Positions 48,354-58,541 of a stretch of DNA of 64,000 bases are shown piece by piece; positions within the stretch are counted from its first letter, which is position 1; the number at the start of each line of letters is the position of its first letter. The notes beneath the pieces are model-generated. The model did no database searches. It was not told the origin of the DNA and saw nothing but the letters and a program-made list of their open reading frames with translations. The position numbers were made by a program, and so were the translations under genes. Source of the stretch: Candida dubliniensis CD36 (Eukaryota; Ascomycota; Pichiomycetes; Serinales; Debaryomycetaceae); NCBI RefSeq assembly GCF_000026945.1, contig NC_012863.1:1577710-1641709 (forward strand), read 5' to 3'.

Positions 48354-51300
48354 ATTTGGTGATAGTCTCCACACATTCTGCCAAGCAAGAAGGGTTGTTG
48401 AGGTTTTCGGTTATCCATGTTAGATCTAGTCTGTCGTGTGTTTTTGTTTTTATAGGATGTTTTGAATCGATATCTGAAGCGCCAGTTGCGTATGCTTCGA
48501 CTTGTTCGTCTGATATTTTGTAGGCAGTAGTGAGATGGCGGTACAACTCTATTAGTGCACAGATGGATATGGCCTGGGGTTGGTCGAGGTCGGCCCCATC
48601 AACACGGATCTGGTCCTGCAAGTGAGTCAATACCACCAAGACATCTTCGGTGAATTTGAAATTGGTGGCGGCAATTCTGTTGACACAAAACAATAAGAAA
48701 CGGGCATTGCCAAGCGTCAACACCTTTGTCAATGCTATAAGAAACTTATTTCTTGAAGTTTTAGAGCGGTATATTATTGTGTAGATGGAGTTGAAGAAGG
48801 AAGGGGAGGTGAGACCTGCATCATATGCCTTGCGTATGCTTTCGTGGTAGTTGGAGTCTACTAGCGACTCGTGCTTGTCAAACAACTTTTGGTGCATGGC
48901 CACTGCCGAGCAGTGGACAATGGTTTCTAACGATGCTTCCAATGCAATTATTGTTGATATGCAAATTTTCGGGTTGGCGAAACCTAGGTCTAATGCGACC
49001 TGGACAAACTGGAATGGTAAGTATGCAAGCTGGCCCTTGTCGGCAAGGCTTAGAGCCAAGATCCTTTCGATATACCGTTGGACTAGACCAGGACACGCGT
49101 CATCGACAATATCTTCCAAGCTCGTTGTAGCAGCAACCGAGACTTTATCTCTTTCCTGGATAAAGTCGATCATGGTCTGAAGGAGGCTTTTGATGGTTTC
49201 TGGGGTTGAGTCGAGCGACTGGTCAAAGACTGTAAGTACCGGTGGCGACATTAAAATTCGTGGGGAGTTGGAGCATGCGACGAGGAGGTTAGTGACTGCA
49301 CTGGATCGGACAGATGAAGATTTGTCGCAAAAGGTGAGTATGTACTTGACGGCCAACGACACCACCGTCTCGTTCTTTTTAAGGCCAAGGTTTGCTTTTA
49401 GGAACATATCGTGGAATGGCTCTAAATCACAATGCTTGACCAAACACGCCAAGAGCTGGATAAGTTTGGCGAGACGGACATCGGGTTCCAGTTTGTATTT
49501 CCATATCATTTTCATGGTTGAGATGACTGCATTAACCAATTTGGTGAAATCCAGTTTGATCTTGCATAGTTGCCATAGACTGGGTACTGCTTCATGTAAT
49601 TCCTTTTTTGTCATTTTTGTGAGTTTGGCAAACAAGAATTCCTGGACGGGGTCGATGAATTGTGGTCGCAATGAGGAGATGAGGGGCAAAACGGATTTGA
49701 GTATTCTTAGGCCATACTGGTACGATTTTGTGGTGATGTTGTTGCTGTCGGTTAAGAATGGCTGTAATGCAATGAGTTGGTCTTGGCCGACCAATTGGGG
49801 TTTGCTGGTGCTGCACACTGAGAGAAGCAATAATGGCCCTTCTTTGGAGGAGGAATCGTCCCCCACCATATCTAGAAGCGTGTCAATGAGAAAATCCACC
49901 GAGTTTTCTTGTAGGACATACCCATCAAGGAAGGTCTGCAATGCTTCTTGGGTTTTGTGGTGGGACATTGCGAGAGTGATCATTTCCGAAATGGCCTGGT
50001 TGGATGGAGTCATCCAACAACCGACTAACATAGATGCTGCTTCTTTTTGTATACTCTCTTCTTCGTCGTTTAACCGTTTCAACATTTTTGCGGCTATTGA
50101 TATGCGGGAGGTTTTGCTGAACATGGGATAGATTTCTTTGGTTAGTCTTATTGCCTTTTTCCTGACAGAAACCCCTTCATCCGATAAAGCATTGCATAGG
50201 GAGGTGTGGAAATTATCGGCTTCTTTCGGGTGGGCCTTGATGTACTTGCCTATGAATTCATAAACTGCGTCTCTGACCAGAGTAGCGTCGTCACATAGTC
50301 TTGCCGATAAAGCCAGCTGCAACACCTTTGAGTTTAGTAAATTGGGTTGTTTGTCTGATAAAAGACTCAACACTTTGACAGCTTTGGTTTTGAGTTTTAT
50401 TTTGGGGGAGTTTAACCATTTGCACAACGAAGTTAGGAACGAGTTGCAGAATTTATCCAAATCGTGTAGTAAAAGCTCGATATAGGATTTTTTGGAACTT
50501 CCAAACATTTTTGTCATGTAGACGACGTCGGTTTCGGTTCCGTACCGTGTGCACTCGTCTGAAAGTTCCTGATAGATGGTTGGGCCCATGTGTTTCTTTA
50601 TGTCGTATACATTAGCACAGATTGTCCCCAAAAGCTCTAAGAAAAACACTTCCAGTTGTGGTGTGTTGGTTGTTAGCATGGCATTTGCAAGACCAGACAA
50701 CAAGGCGGCTGATGCAGCCCATTCACAAAATCGTAAAAGCTGGATCAAGTCTTCGACTAGCAATTCAAGCAAGGATTTGGCGGTGGTATCGAAGTTTGTG
50801 GTTACTCGCAGGATTAGTTCTCCGGCAAGGACGTTTGCGTCATCCTCTTCTTGGGAGAATTTGATGGCGACAGTGGTGAACACCAGGATATTGAATCCTC
50901 TATGGGTACGGTAGTTTCTCGCCTCGGTTTTTTTGGTTGGCAATCGTAGGAAATTTGTTGACAATTCGTTTAGTAGGAACCGTCTCTGAGTGTGGCACCC
51001 GTGGTATACATCTGTGATAAATGACGCCGCAGCGTGCCTGAGCAGGGAGAAATCGTTGGTGGGGAACAGCTCTTCAAAAAGGATGTGGATGGCGGATATT
51101 TCGAGTTTGGTGAGTGAGTCTTCGTCGCAAAGCGCTCCTGTACCGATAAAACCAAGTTCTCTTAGCAATTTACAAAGATTCAGGATGTCCAAGTCCGACG
51201 AGTCTGGCAAGATGGTATGGACAAACCGGTACACGCAGGCCCCCACTTCGGTGAAGGTATCGTCAACACGGAACGACATGTTGAATACGTTTTTGTTCAT

Positions 51301-52002
51301 AATTGTGGCAATACACACACATGCAGATAAGGAAGCCAGTGTATGGTCTTTGGTGGTCGATAGGTAGGACTTGCAGACCGACAACACGCGTTTGGACTGG
51401 TCTATGTTGAGGTCGATTCCCGGTGCGTTGATCAAGCCTAGTATTTCTTCAAAGGATTTGTTGTCAAGTAGATCGGTTAGATTTGGGGTTGTGGGGGCAA
51501 GTTTGACTAGTTTTCGGGCAGTTTCAGGGGCGGGTGGTGGTGGTGATGGCCGTTTCACTTTGAGTTCGCTTGTTGAGGCCTTATTGAATTTCTTTTCGTA
51601 GGTCTTGTTGTGGTGGTCCATTTCGGTTGGGTTGTATTTCTTTCTAACCGATAAGCGTGGGCACTGCACGGACGTAGATAGAGGGTTGACGTAGTGGATA
51701 GGGGATTTGAGGAGTTGCAATTCAGTGGAGGCTAGCGGTATGGGGGAGGAGGTAGGGTGGTGGGTTTTCAGGAACTCTCGAAAGAACACTGCTGGATCAT
51801 TGGCTTCTAGCAAGTCGTTGCCTAGTAATGTCATTACCTCCTCGCTGTCTAGATCTATCTGTTTGATGCCATGCTTGGTGTCTGGCGATTCAACTTGTGG
51901 TAAGGGCAGGGGACACACAAGTCCGTATAGTCCCTGTTTCGGCACCATATGTGCAAATGGAGTCACTGCCAATGCATGTTTAAGGTCGTTGTCTGAAGAC
52001 AT
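48346..52002 (-). CDS. SCC2: Cohesin loader subunit Scc2
   Basis: A 1218-residue HEAT-repeat protein of the Scc2/Nipped-B/Mis4 family, which with Scc4 loads cohesin on chromosomes. Diagnostic is the HEAT block with LCDDATLVRDAVYEFIGKYI and LSDEGVSVRKKAIRLTKEIY (about 600-670). The N-terminal 180 residues are less ordered, with short segments probably binding Scc4. The ATG at 52002 (MSSDNDLKHA) is used since the extension to 52089 is a Lys-only leader from an A-tract. It is a little shorter than S. cerevisiae Scc2 (1493). It lies 96 bp downstream of EAF1 on the same strand. Confidence 0.9.
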   Translation of the reverse strand: MSSDNDLKHALAVTPFAHMVPKQGLYGLVCPLPLPQVESPDTKHGIKQIDLDSEEVMTLLGNDLLEANDPAVFFREFLKTHHPTSSPIPLASTELQLLKSPIHYVNPLSTSVQCPRLSVRKKYNPTEMDHHNKTYEKKFNKASTSELKVKRPSPPPPAPETARKLVKLAPTTPNLTDLLDNKSFEEILGLINAPGIDLNIDQSKRVLSVCKSYLSTTKDHTLASLSACVCIATIMNKNVFNMSFRVDDTFTEVGACVYRFVHTILPDSSDLDILNLCKLLRELGFIGTGALCDEDSLTKLEISAIHILFEELFPTNDFSLLRHAAASFITDVYHGCHTQRRFLLNELSTNFLRLPTKKTEARNYRTHRGFNILVFTTVAIKFSQEEDDANVLAGELILRVTTNFDTTAKSLLELLVEDLIQLLRFCEWAASAALLSGLANAMLTTNTPQLEVFFLELLGTICANVYDIKKHMGPTIYQELSDECTRYGTETDVVYMTKMFGSSKKSYIELLLHDLDKFCNSFLTSLCKWLNSPKIKLKTKAVKVLSLLSDKQPNLLNSKVLQLALSARLCDDATLVRDAVYEFIGKYIKAHPKEADNFHTSLCNALSDEGVSVRKKAIRLTKEIYPMFSKTSRISIAAKMLKRLNDEEESIQKEAASMLVGCWMTPSNQAISEMITLAMSHHKTQEALQTFLDGYVLQENSVDFLIDTLLDMVGDDSSSKEGPLLLLSVCSTSKPQLVGQDQLIALQPFLTDSNNITTKSYQYGLRILKSVLPLISSLRPQFIDPVQEFLFAKLTKMTKKELHEAVPSLWQLCKIKLDFTKLVNAVISTMKMIWKYKLEPDVRLAKLIQLLACLVKHCDLEPFHDMFLKANLGLKKNETVVSLAVKYILTFCDKSSSVRSSAVTNLLVACSNSPRILMSPPVLTVFDQSLDSTPETIKSLLQTMIDFIQERDKVSVAATTSLEDIVDDACPGLVQRYIERILALSLADKGQLAYLPFQFVQVALDLGFANPKICISTIIALEASLETIVHCSAVAMHQKLFDKHESLVDSNYHESIRKAYDAGLTSPSFFNSIYTIIYRSKTSRNKFLIALTKVLTLGNARFLLFCVNRIAATNFKFTEDVLVVLTHLQDQIRVDGADLDQPQAISICALIELYRHLTTAYKISDEQVEAYATGASDIDSKHPIKTKTHDRLDLTWITENLNNPSCLAECVETITKFT

Positions 52003-52097
52003 GGTTGGTAAAGAAGTAGAGTTCGTGTTGCCAAATTTTTTTTGTTTTTTTTTTTTTGTATGTTTTTTTTTATTCCTGTATATACACATCCTATTTA

Positions 52098-54095
52098 CTA
52101 CGCGTTATTTGGTGATCTATACCCTTGCAGAAGGCTTGCAAGGTACTGGGCGGCAAGTTTTGTCACTTGGTCTTTCGATAATCCTGGATTTTGTTGCTGG
52201 ATATCGTTAATGACTTTGGATACTTGGGCAGGAGGGAAGTGTATTTTTGGTGGTTGTGGTTGTGGTTGTGGTGGAGGTGGTAGAGGTGGCGCGGGGTTTG
52301 CCCTCTGTTGTTGGAGCTGCAACATTCTTCGGTGTTTTTGCATTTGGAGCAACTGTTGGATTTGTTCGTTGGTTAGAGGGGTTCCGTTTGGCGTTGTAGG
52401 TCTTTTTGGTTGTTGTGGGGGTGCAACTGCCTGCATCATGCGTGCTCTTGTGGCTTGGTGGTTGATCTGGTTTTCGTGTAGCGATTTGTCTCTTTCGAAT
52501 TTTAGTCGTGATAGTTCTGCTGGGGTAGGCACGGTTGTGGATTGAGGGGAGGTTGGGTTTTGGCTGGCTTGTAGTTCTGCAGTTGATTTGCGGTGGTTTA
52601 GCTTTGCGGCGACGATTTCTCGTTTCTTCATAGACTTTCGTATTGCATCAAACATGGATGCCCAGCGCAATTTTCTATTACCTCTTTGAATCGACTCCGG
52701 GGCCACGCCCAATGGTGAGATTCTGCGTTTAGTTGTCAGTTGAGCTCTATGGGCCTGTTCTAGCCATTGTTGCGCGTGGTAGGCATATACGCCCTTCATG
52801 TCGGAAAATTGGAACTTGTCATTTAACTGGATATAGCGTTCAAAACACTGCCATGGGGTACGCCGCTCGATGTTGGACTCGTATTTTTTTAGGCTGACAG
52901 CAGAAGACGTCGACAGGATATGTTCAGATATGAGGTCCCAGTTGAAACAGAATTCGGCAACATAATGGATTAAGCGCTTGTCGTCTTCAGGGAGCCAGAT
53001 TGTTGGGATTCGGAACTCGATGTTTTTTGGTGGTGGTGGTTTTGGTGGTTTGAGGATATTGTATTTGCGGTGGGCCTGGGGACCAAACAACCCTGGTTCG
53101 TTGGTGTGTGGGGAGTTGACGTGGTCATGTTGTTTTAGGACGATCTTGTACCAGTGGTCGTTTTCGGACGGGTAGATGAGTTTGGAAACTGTTGCGATTG
53201 GTTGGTCTTTTGTAGTGTCGTTCTCTAGGCCGGTGTATACTGGCAAGTTGCGAATGATGGAATTGTCAATCTTTTTTAAGTTTGTTACGTCGACGACAGG
53301 TTTGGGTGGGGTTTTAGCTACTTTCTTCCAGTACTCTTCTACCGCTTCTGCGATCAACACACAACACCATTTCTTATACTTCAGGGACTCTCTAAAATCG
53401 TCGGCCATCCATTTCCCTTCCTGGAGCAAGTAGTCCCAATGAGCCGATTTCTTTTTTGATTTGCGGATAAACTTGAATGGGTCGTAGAATTTTTGGGGTT
53501 GTCGCAACGACCACTTGCCCTGACGTTTTAGTTCTTCGATGCGGGAGTAGAGCACGGCTATTTTCCCTTCTGCCAATGCCAGCTCAAAGTTTTCTGTCAT
53601 GAGTACCTTGTGGGATTTGGGGAGTAGTTTTATCAGTGGAAGGGTTTGGGTTAGGTAGTATAGTTCGGGCAAGGATGACACAACAGGTACGCTGGTTGGG
53701 TAGTGATCAGGGACAGTCATCACTTCTAAGTCTTCCAATGGCTGATTGAGGTAGTGTGTCAATCTTTCTTGGTTGATTTGGTCTTGGGTTTTTAGGGACT
53801 TGACGGCAGTGGGCTTGTAGGGGGTGGTTTTTTGGACTTTACGTGGTGGAGCTTCGGTGTGGGTTGCTTGGCGACGTTTCATTTCAGTGGTTGGTATCAA
53901 TGGGCGGTACATCGACTCCTCCATGGACTTGATGATGGTTGTTTTGAATGTGTGTTCGACAAAGGTGTCGGAGTCATGGAGAAGGGATAGGATCTGGTTG
54001 GGGTTTTCTGTGTGGAGTTTTTGAAAGTCCCGTAAGAACGGGTCTGCCGTGATGTGCAGAATCTCTGTTAGGCGGGACTTCCAGGTGTTGGACAT
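52098..54095 (-). CDS. EAF1: NuA4 acetyltransferase scaffold subunit Eaf1/Vid21
   Basis: A 665-residue nuclear scaffold of the NuA4 histone acetyltransferase complex. An HSA domain (about 215-265, with WDYLLQEGKWMADDFRES) binds actin and Arp4. A SANT/Myb-like domain follows (about 362-425, WLPEDDKRLIHYVAEF and TPWQCFERYIQL), then the Eaf1-specific RISPLGVAPESIQRGNRKLR and a Gln/Pro-rich C-terminus. In C. albicans Eaf1 links NuA4 with SWR1. It is shorter than the S. cerevisiae protein (982), mainly in low-complexity parts. It is the last intact conserved gene before the repeat-rich region. Confidence 0.9.
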   Translation of the reverse strand: MSNTWKSRLTEILHITADPFLRDFQKLHTENPNQILSLLHDSDTFVEHTFKTTIIKSMEESMYRPLIPTTEMKRRQATHTEAPPRKVQKTTPYKPTAVKSLKTQDQINQERLTHYLNQPLEDLEVMTVPDHYPTSVPVVSSLPELYYLTQTLPLIKLLPKSHKVLMTENFELALAEGKIAVLYSRIEELKRQGKWSLRQPQKFYDPFKFIRKSKKKSAHWDYLLQEGKWMADDFRESLKYKKWCCVLIAEAVEEYWKKVAKTPPKPVVDVTNLKKIDNSIIRNLPVYTGLENDTTKDQPIATVSKLIYPSENDHWYKIVLKQHDHVNSPHTNEPGLFGPQAHRKYNILKPPKPPPPKNIEFRIPTIWLPEDDKRLIHYVAEFCFNWDLISEHILSTSSAVSLKKYESNIERRTPWQCFERYIQLNDKFQFSDMKGVYAYHAQQWLEQAHRAQLTTKRRISPLGVAPESIQRGNRKLRWASMFDAIRKSMKKREIVAAKLNHRKSTAELQASQNPTSPQSTTVPTPAELSRLKFERDKSLHENQINHQATRARMMQAVAPPQQPKRPTTPNGTPLTNEQIQQLLQMQKHRRMLQLQQQRANPAPPLPPPPQPQPQPPKIHFPPAQVSKVINDIQQQNPGLSKDQVTKLAAQYLASLLQGYRSPNNA

Positions 54096-55158
54096 TGGTG
54101 GTGAAGAAGAAGTGGTGATGGATTGGTAGATTTTTTGTTGATGTTTGTTTTATGTGTAGAGTGCGTGATATAAGCGTGATAGTCATGTGAAGGTCATGTG
54201 ATAGCAAAAGCGTGAGATTGAATTGGTTGAAATTTTTTTTTTGATGTTCTTTTATGAAGTCAAAATTTGTCACTCCAAAGGCAGATCTATACAAGACATG
54301 CCCACATCAAAGGGTTAAATGTGGGATTTGTCGATACGTATATATCAAGTCCTTTTTACTATATTGACGGGTTTGCTATTATAATAATGTGTTTGATCTT
54401 TTTGATCTATTTTTGTGGAGAAACATGCCCAAAAAAATTCCAACACAAGGATATAAAGGACATAACAGTAAGTTGCCTACACACTAAGTAAAACTAAAGA
54501 TCAATAACGACGTGGGGTGCATTTACTAGGTTTCAGTTAATCATATAATTAATAGATAAGAGAAAATTGATATTTACTGTTCACTTACAGGGTCAATTGA
54601 AGTTCTACAGGATGTACAGAATTTAGTGGTAGTATCAAGGTAAGAGTTGTGGCCAGAAAATAACTCACTGGCTATAGTTATGGGCTTAGTGAGGGGGTGT
54701 AGGTCTAGCAGTAGAGTAAAGAAATGCTAATTATTGGTATATTGTACTAACCAAGGCGCTGTAATTGTGGTACCTAACTTCTGCCCCCCTCTAGATCTTA
54801 AACATTCCGGCACAGATGAATTGATTTGCAATTAAACAGTCCTACTCTAAATGGTGTACCTCGAAACATCAAGACATCCGTAGCTGTCTTCATCCGTAGA
54901 ACATCCTACATCCGTACTTTTCAGGGGGTGACAAGCACCCCCAATTTTCAATAACCTGGGGCATCTGTACGGTATGCCGATTGGTGTGTACACATACCAG
55001 CCTATACAAAAAGAAAAAACGAACAACCAAAAAAAAAAAAAGACCAATAACAACAACGACTCTTCACCAGAAGGGGACCCAGTCATGGGCAAACACCTGT
55101 CAAAGAGAAACTACCAAGACAACTTATTATTGTTATCCCAAATTTATCATTTTCAACA
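54096..55158. other. Non-coding region at the edge of the repeat-rich block
   Basis: About 1.06 kb with no convincing gene. It contains a possible tiny first exon at 54425 with GTAAGT (54468) and a TACTAAC branch sequence (54745). A stretch at 54766-54794 resembles the outer end of the LTR at 55911-56037 plus its G/C-rich tract (both read like TACCTAAC followed by a run of Cs and CTAG). This may be the relic of another LTR. Confidence 0.4.
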
Positions 55159-55877
55159 ATGGAGGATGTTATTACAAATATTGGCAATATACCATCGAAA
55201 GTAAGTGGGTCCGTTGCGTTCAGTTTTTACATACAAGTACACCTTGGAGGCCCGTTTATAAAACACTAGCGTCTTCATATTATTGTATCGAAAGAGTTCA
55301 AGTTTTTTATCAATCATGATAACCAACCCGCTGACCATGGCAGAGAAGTTGGCACATCTTACAGACGAGCTGCCACCGCCACCACCGAAGAAGGGGAGTA
55401 CCAAGACGGGCACGTACGGCCACCAGTTGGCCAAAGCAAAAAAGAAATAGAGATGGAGCCCCATGCAGATACCGACCGTGAGTTGGGGGAGTTGGAGAAT
55501 ATGGTTACCTACGTGAAGAACATTGGAGCAAGCCAATGGCCTGCTATGTTGAATAGATTAGACGGCGCCAGTAAGGCGTTTATTAGAGAATGTGTCTCCG
55601 ACATGGTGACCACACCAATGTGGTCGATGAAAGAGACTCGGATGGAGGTTACTTTGAACAACAAGAGGCCATCAAGGTCCACTTGAAAAAAACCATCCCA
55701 AATACTATTAGAGAACAAGGAGCCAACTCCGACATGAAGAAGGCATTACTTTACGCAGCAGAAAAAGACTTATTCAGAGTAAGATTTATGACAGACGGTA
55801 CATACAGAATTATCTACTCACAAACCGGAGGCAAATTTTCCGATATGTTTCCAAATTTAGACACAAATGGCTATTGA
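55159..55877 (+). pseudogene. Decayed ORF of unknown origin, possibly a retroelement gag
   Basis: A reading frame opens at ATG 55159 and runs to 55683 with a single TAG (near 55267). Coding then appears to continue in another frame to the stop at 55877. About 240 residues would be covered. The pieces look coding: ELENMVTYVKNIGASQWP, DGASKAFIRECVSDMV, then EAIKVHLKKTIPNTIREQ and FRVRFMTDGTYRIIYSQ. I do not recognise the family; a gag-like protein is a guess from its position beside an LTR. No zinc knuckle is present. One nonsense codon and one frameshift point to a pseudogene. Confidence 0.45.
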
Positions 55878-55910
55878 AAGCCATTTAGAAAAATACCCAC
55901 AAGTCCAAGT

Positions 55911-56037
55911 TGTTAGATTTGATCGTTAGTGTCTATTTTTTTACTTAAATATAAAAGAGGAATTCTAAACTATTTATAGAGGAACTAGAGTTTAGAAGAT
56001 GTATCAGAATAGTGTCAAGTGACTCTACTACCTAACA
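55911..56037 (-). mobile_element. LTR of a retrotransposon (127 bp)
   Basis: The element begins TGTTAG and ends CTAACA, perfect 6-bp terminal inverted repeats with the universal TG...CA ends. It contains TATA-like boxes on both strands (TATAAAAG plus, TATAAATAG minus) and an internal 9-bp inverted repeat (55963-55971 with 55989-55997). Immediately outside its right edge is TCCCCCCCTAG, which on the minus strand reads CTAGGGGGGGA directly before TGTTAG: a polypurine tract. That orients it as the 3' LTR of a minus-strand element whose body would lie to the right. No reverse transcriptase is present in the window. Confidence 0.65.
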
Positions 56038-56048
56038 TCCCCCCCTAG
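56038..56048 (-). other. Polypurine-tract candidate next to the LTR
   Basis: On the minus strand the sequence is CTAGGGGGGGA abutting the LTR's TG end. Polypurine tracts prime plus-strand synthesis in LTR retrotransposons and always sit at this position. Confidence 0.55.
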
Positions 56049-56206
56049 TAAAGAAAATAGAGATATCGTACCACCGGAACAAAGGAGTAACGACTGAAGT
56101 AGAAGGAGAAAAGAAATAGAAATAGAAAAAATAATCAACAGCACCTGGAAAAGGATAGGAAAGTTACTTCAAAGTAACTGGAAGACTATGTGCGGAAACA
56201 TAAGTT

Positions 56207-57812
56207 TTAACCAAATCCGGGGACGGTTCTCAGCAACGCTGATGCATTATACTCCACAATTTCGCCGTCAGGATGAGTTGTTGTGGGAGCATGGCGAGCA
56301 GCTAATCTAAATCCACGACCAACATTGCGATGACCCACGATAGCAACAATATCGACAAGAATAGACCCATCTTTGTAACGTTTCCGAGCAACTGGTTCGG
56401 AGGGGGCCACAAAATAATTAGAGGGGACCGTTTTCTTTAACCTGAGTTGTGAAATGTGAAAAGCCCAAGATTTATTAGGATCTATATGAAATATTTCCTT
56501 TCCATCTGAGTCAAAAATAGTATCAGCGAAACTCAGAGGGGCGCTAATGTTATGTTCCTTTGATTGACCATCACCCGAAACTTTCTGGGAGGTTTCGACC
56601 GATGGTTTAGTTAAAATCTTAACTGGTCCATTCATCGGAACGGCCTCTGGGCTACGCCTTTTCCGGCTTTCACAGTTCATAGCACGGTGACCAAGTTTCC
56701 CACATATATTACACTCTCCTGTCTCAGGACATTGTAAACGAGTGTGAGATTTGGAGTGACAATAAACACAATGGGAAAGATTCGTGAGAATTCTCACCGA
56801 ATAATTTCGTTGTAAAATCACTTTTCGCTTCGGAGGAACTTTATCCCCTTTTAATTTAAGAATAAAATATGCATTAACATAGCCTGGATTCATACTCATA
56901 ACTTCATGAGAGAAAACCGGAATCCTTGCATGAACAATTTCATCTTTTGGATCGAGAAATTCTCGGAAATATTGTACACAACTCCGCAATGAGATGGATG
57001 GGAGTCTAAACGAGGCGACATACATGTGCTCGACCTTATCGTCGACTTGAATTTGAAAACTGTTATCCCCAATGACAAAGTTTAATCGTTCTATTTCGCC
57101 AATAAGTAGCTGTTTCAAGTGTTCAAATTCCGCTTTCTTAATGTATGTAAGATCAAAAGCTTCAAGATAAAGCCTATGATCACTATCACCTTCAAAGTAG
57201 GTGCAAGCATGATACATCTCGGACATAGCCCGAGACTCGTAAAAGTTATCAAGGGTATAGTCATCTGACCATTTTGGAATCAGTTCATGTTCCTGAATAT
57301 AAAGCTGAGGATCTTTTTCATAGTTAGCGATTTCATCCATAAAGGAGTCAGGTAACTCCGCTAACTTGTCTTGGAAAAAATCTCTGGCCTGACTTAAGGT
57401 GAAATAAATTGTGTTAACGACTTGCTCTGAAGTAGCACATTCATACATGTGGCTAATATCTGCTGTAAGTTGTGTCTGAGGAACATTAATATTATTGTTT
57501 CTATTGGCAAGGTCATAAAGATCTATAGGACATTGGGCGGATTCTAAACGTTTAAGTTCCCTATATTTGGGATGTTTAGCATTTTCAGCATGAATTAGTC
57601 TAGCAAAAGCAGCATAATCAACAACTTTGGCATGGTTCGGCTCGGGCTGTGTTGATTGTTTGTTGAGAACTTTTATTTTGGGAATTCAAATTTGACGAAA
57701 CAAAATTTGGGGACGAAGGGGCAACTGGGTACCCCATTTGGGAGTTAGACGAAGTATCTAATCTCCCTGGCTGAGATTGAGAATGGAAGTTATGTGAAGG
57801 GTTGTTGTTCAT
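56207..57812 (-). pseudogene. ORF1 (gag-like) of a Zorro-type L1-like LINE retrotransposon, frameshifted, no ORF2
   Basis: The frame opens at ATG 57812 (MNNNPSHNF), with an Asn/Ser/Gln-rich leader, and closes at 57618. Coding continues in another frame, open from about 57680, through ATG 57448 to the stop at 56207. One frameshift therefore splits a protein of about 530 residues. The C-terminal part carries two adjacent CCHC zinc knuckles, CVYCHSKSHTRLQC and CNICGKLGHRAMNC, then RKRR. This is the ORF1 layout of Zorro LINEs of Candida. ORF2 (endonuclease and reverse transcriptase) should follow at lower coordinates but is absent; within about 170 bp the sequence meets an LTR. The copy cannot move by itself. 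Confidence 0.7.
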
Positions 57813-58061
57813 CAGAAAAAGGTTAAAAATTCAGGGGCAGGAGAAAAAAATGATTTTCTTGCGCGCACGACCCGAAAAAACAGAATTTTTTGAAAAACAG
57901 CGATTTTTGGTCATTTTTGGAAGAGCACAGAAAGAGCAGCGCAAGAGGTGGTGCTGTGAGTGTCGGGAGAGTGCTAGCTAGGTCAATGAATTTGTGTTTG
58001 GAAAAGGAAGGGTGATTGTACCCTTTTTGTGTGGCAAGTTATTAATGATTTTCTTTGACCA
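57801..58061. repeat. Repeat unit A, copy 1 (upstream of the LINE ORF1)
   Basis: From GTTGTTGTTCATC to TTTTCTTTGACCA this stretch is nearly identical to 58282-58541, 481 bp away in direct orientation. It includes the GCGCGCACGACCCG block. The shared segment begins at the ORF1 start codon, so on the minus strand it reads as the element's 5' UTR. Confidence 0.85.
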
Positions 58062-58152
58062 TCTACCGCTACCCGCGCATTTTTGACCGCATGTGCTAAC
58101 AAAGTTTGTTAGCTTGACCACATGTTTTTTTCTTGACCACATTTCTTGACCA

Positions 58153-58541
58153 CATGTTTGTTAGCACTTATAATTTGCCCAATTTAGGCGGTAGCGCAAA
58201 AATAAGGGTACCATAGGAATCTACATAACTCTGGGAGATAAACTATATAGGTTTTAGGTTTATAACTTTAATATACACTGAGTTGTTGTTCATCATAAAA
58301 AGGTTAAAAATTCAGGGGCAAGAGAAAAAATCATTTTTTTGCGCGCACGACCCGAAAAATCAGAATTTTTTGAAAAACAGCGATTTTTGGTCAATTTTGG
58401 AAGAGCACAGGAAGGGCAGTACAAGAGGTGGTAAGCTGATAGTAGGTAGACAGTTAGCTAGGTCAATGAATTTGTGGTTGAAAAAGGAAGAGTGGTTATA
58501 CCTTTTCTGTGTGGCAAGTTATTAATGATTTTCTTTGACCA
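58153..58541. repeat. Repeat unit A, copy 2 (longer form)
   Basis: The part 58282-58541 duplicates copy 1. The part 58153-58281 (from CATGTTTGTTAGCAC) is absent from copy 1, where ORF1 takes its place, but is present in the distant copy 3. This arrangement resembles tandem 5' monomers of some LINEs. Confidence 0.8.

Noticed and set aside
48825..51155. Several plus-strand frames opposite SCC2, one of 313 codons (49190-50131)
   Set aside because: SCC2 has a recognisable family pattern across the whole span; the opposite frames have none.
56162..56179. Perfect 8-bp inverted repeat AGTTACTT/AAGTAACT after the LINE ORF1
   Set aside because: Only a two-base loop and no further context; too short to call a functional site.
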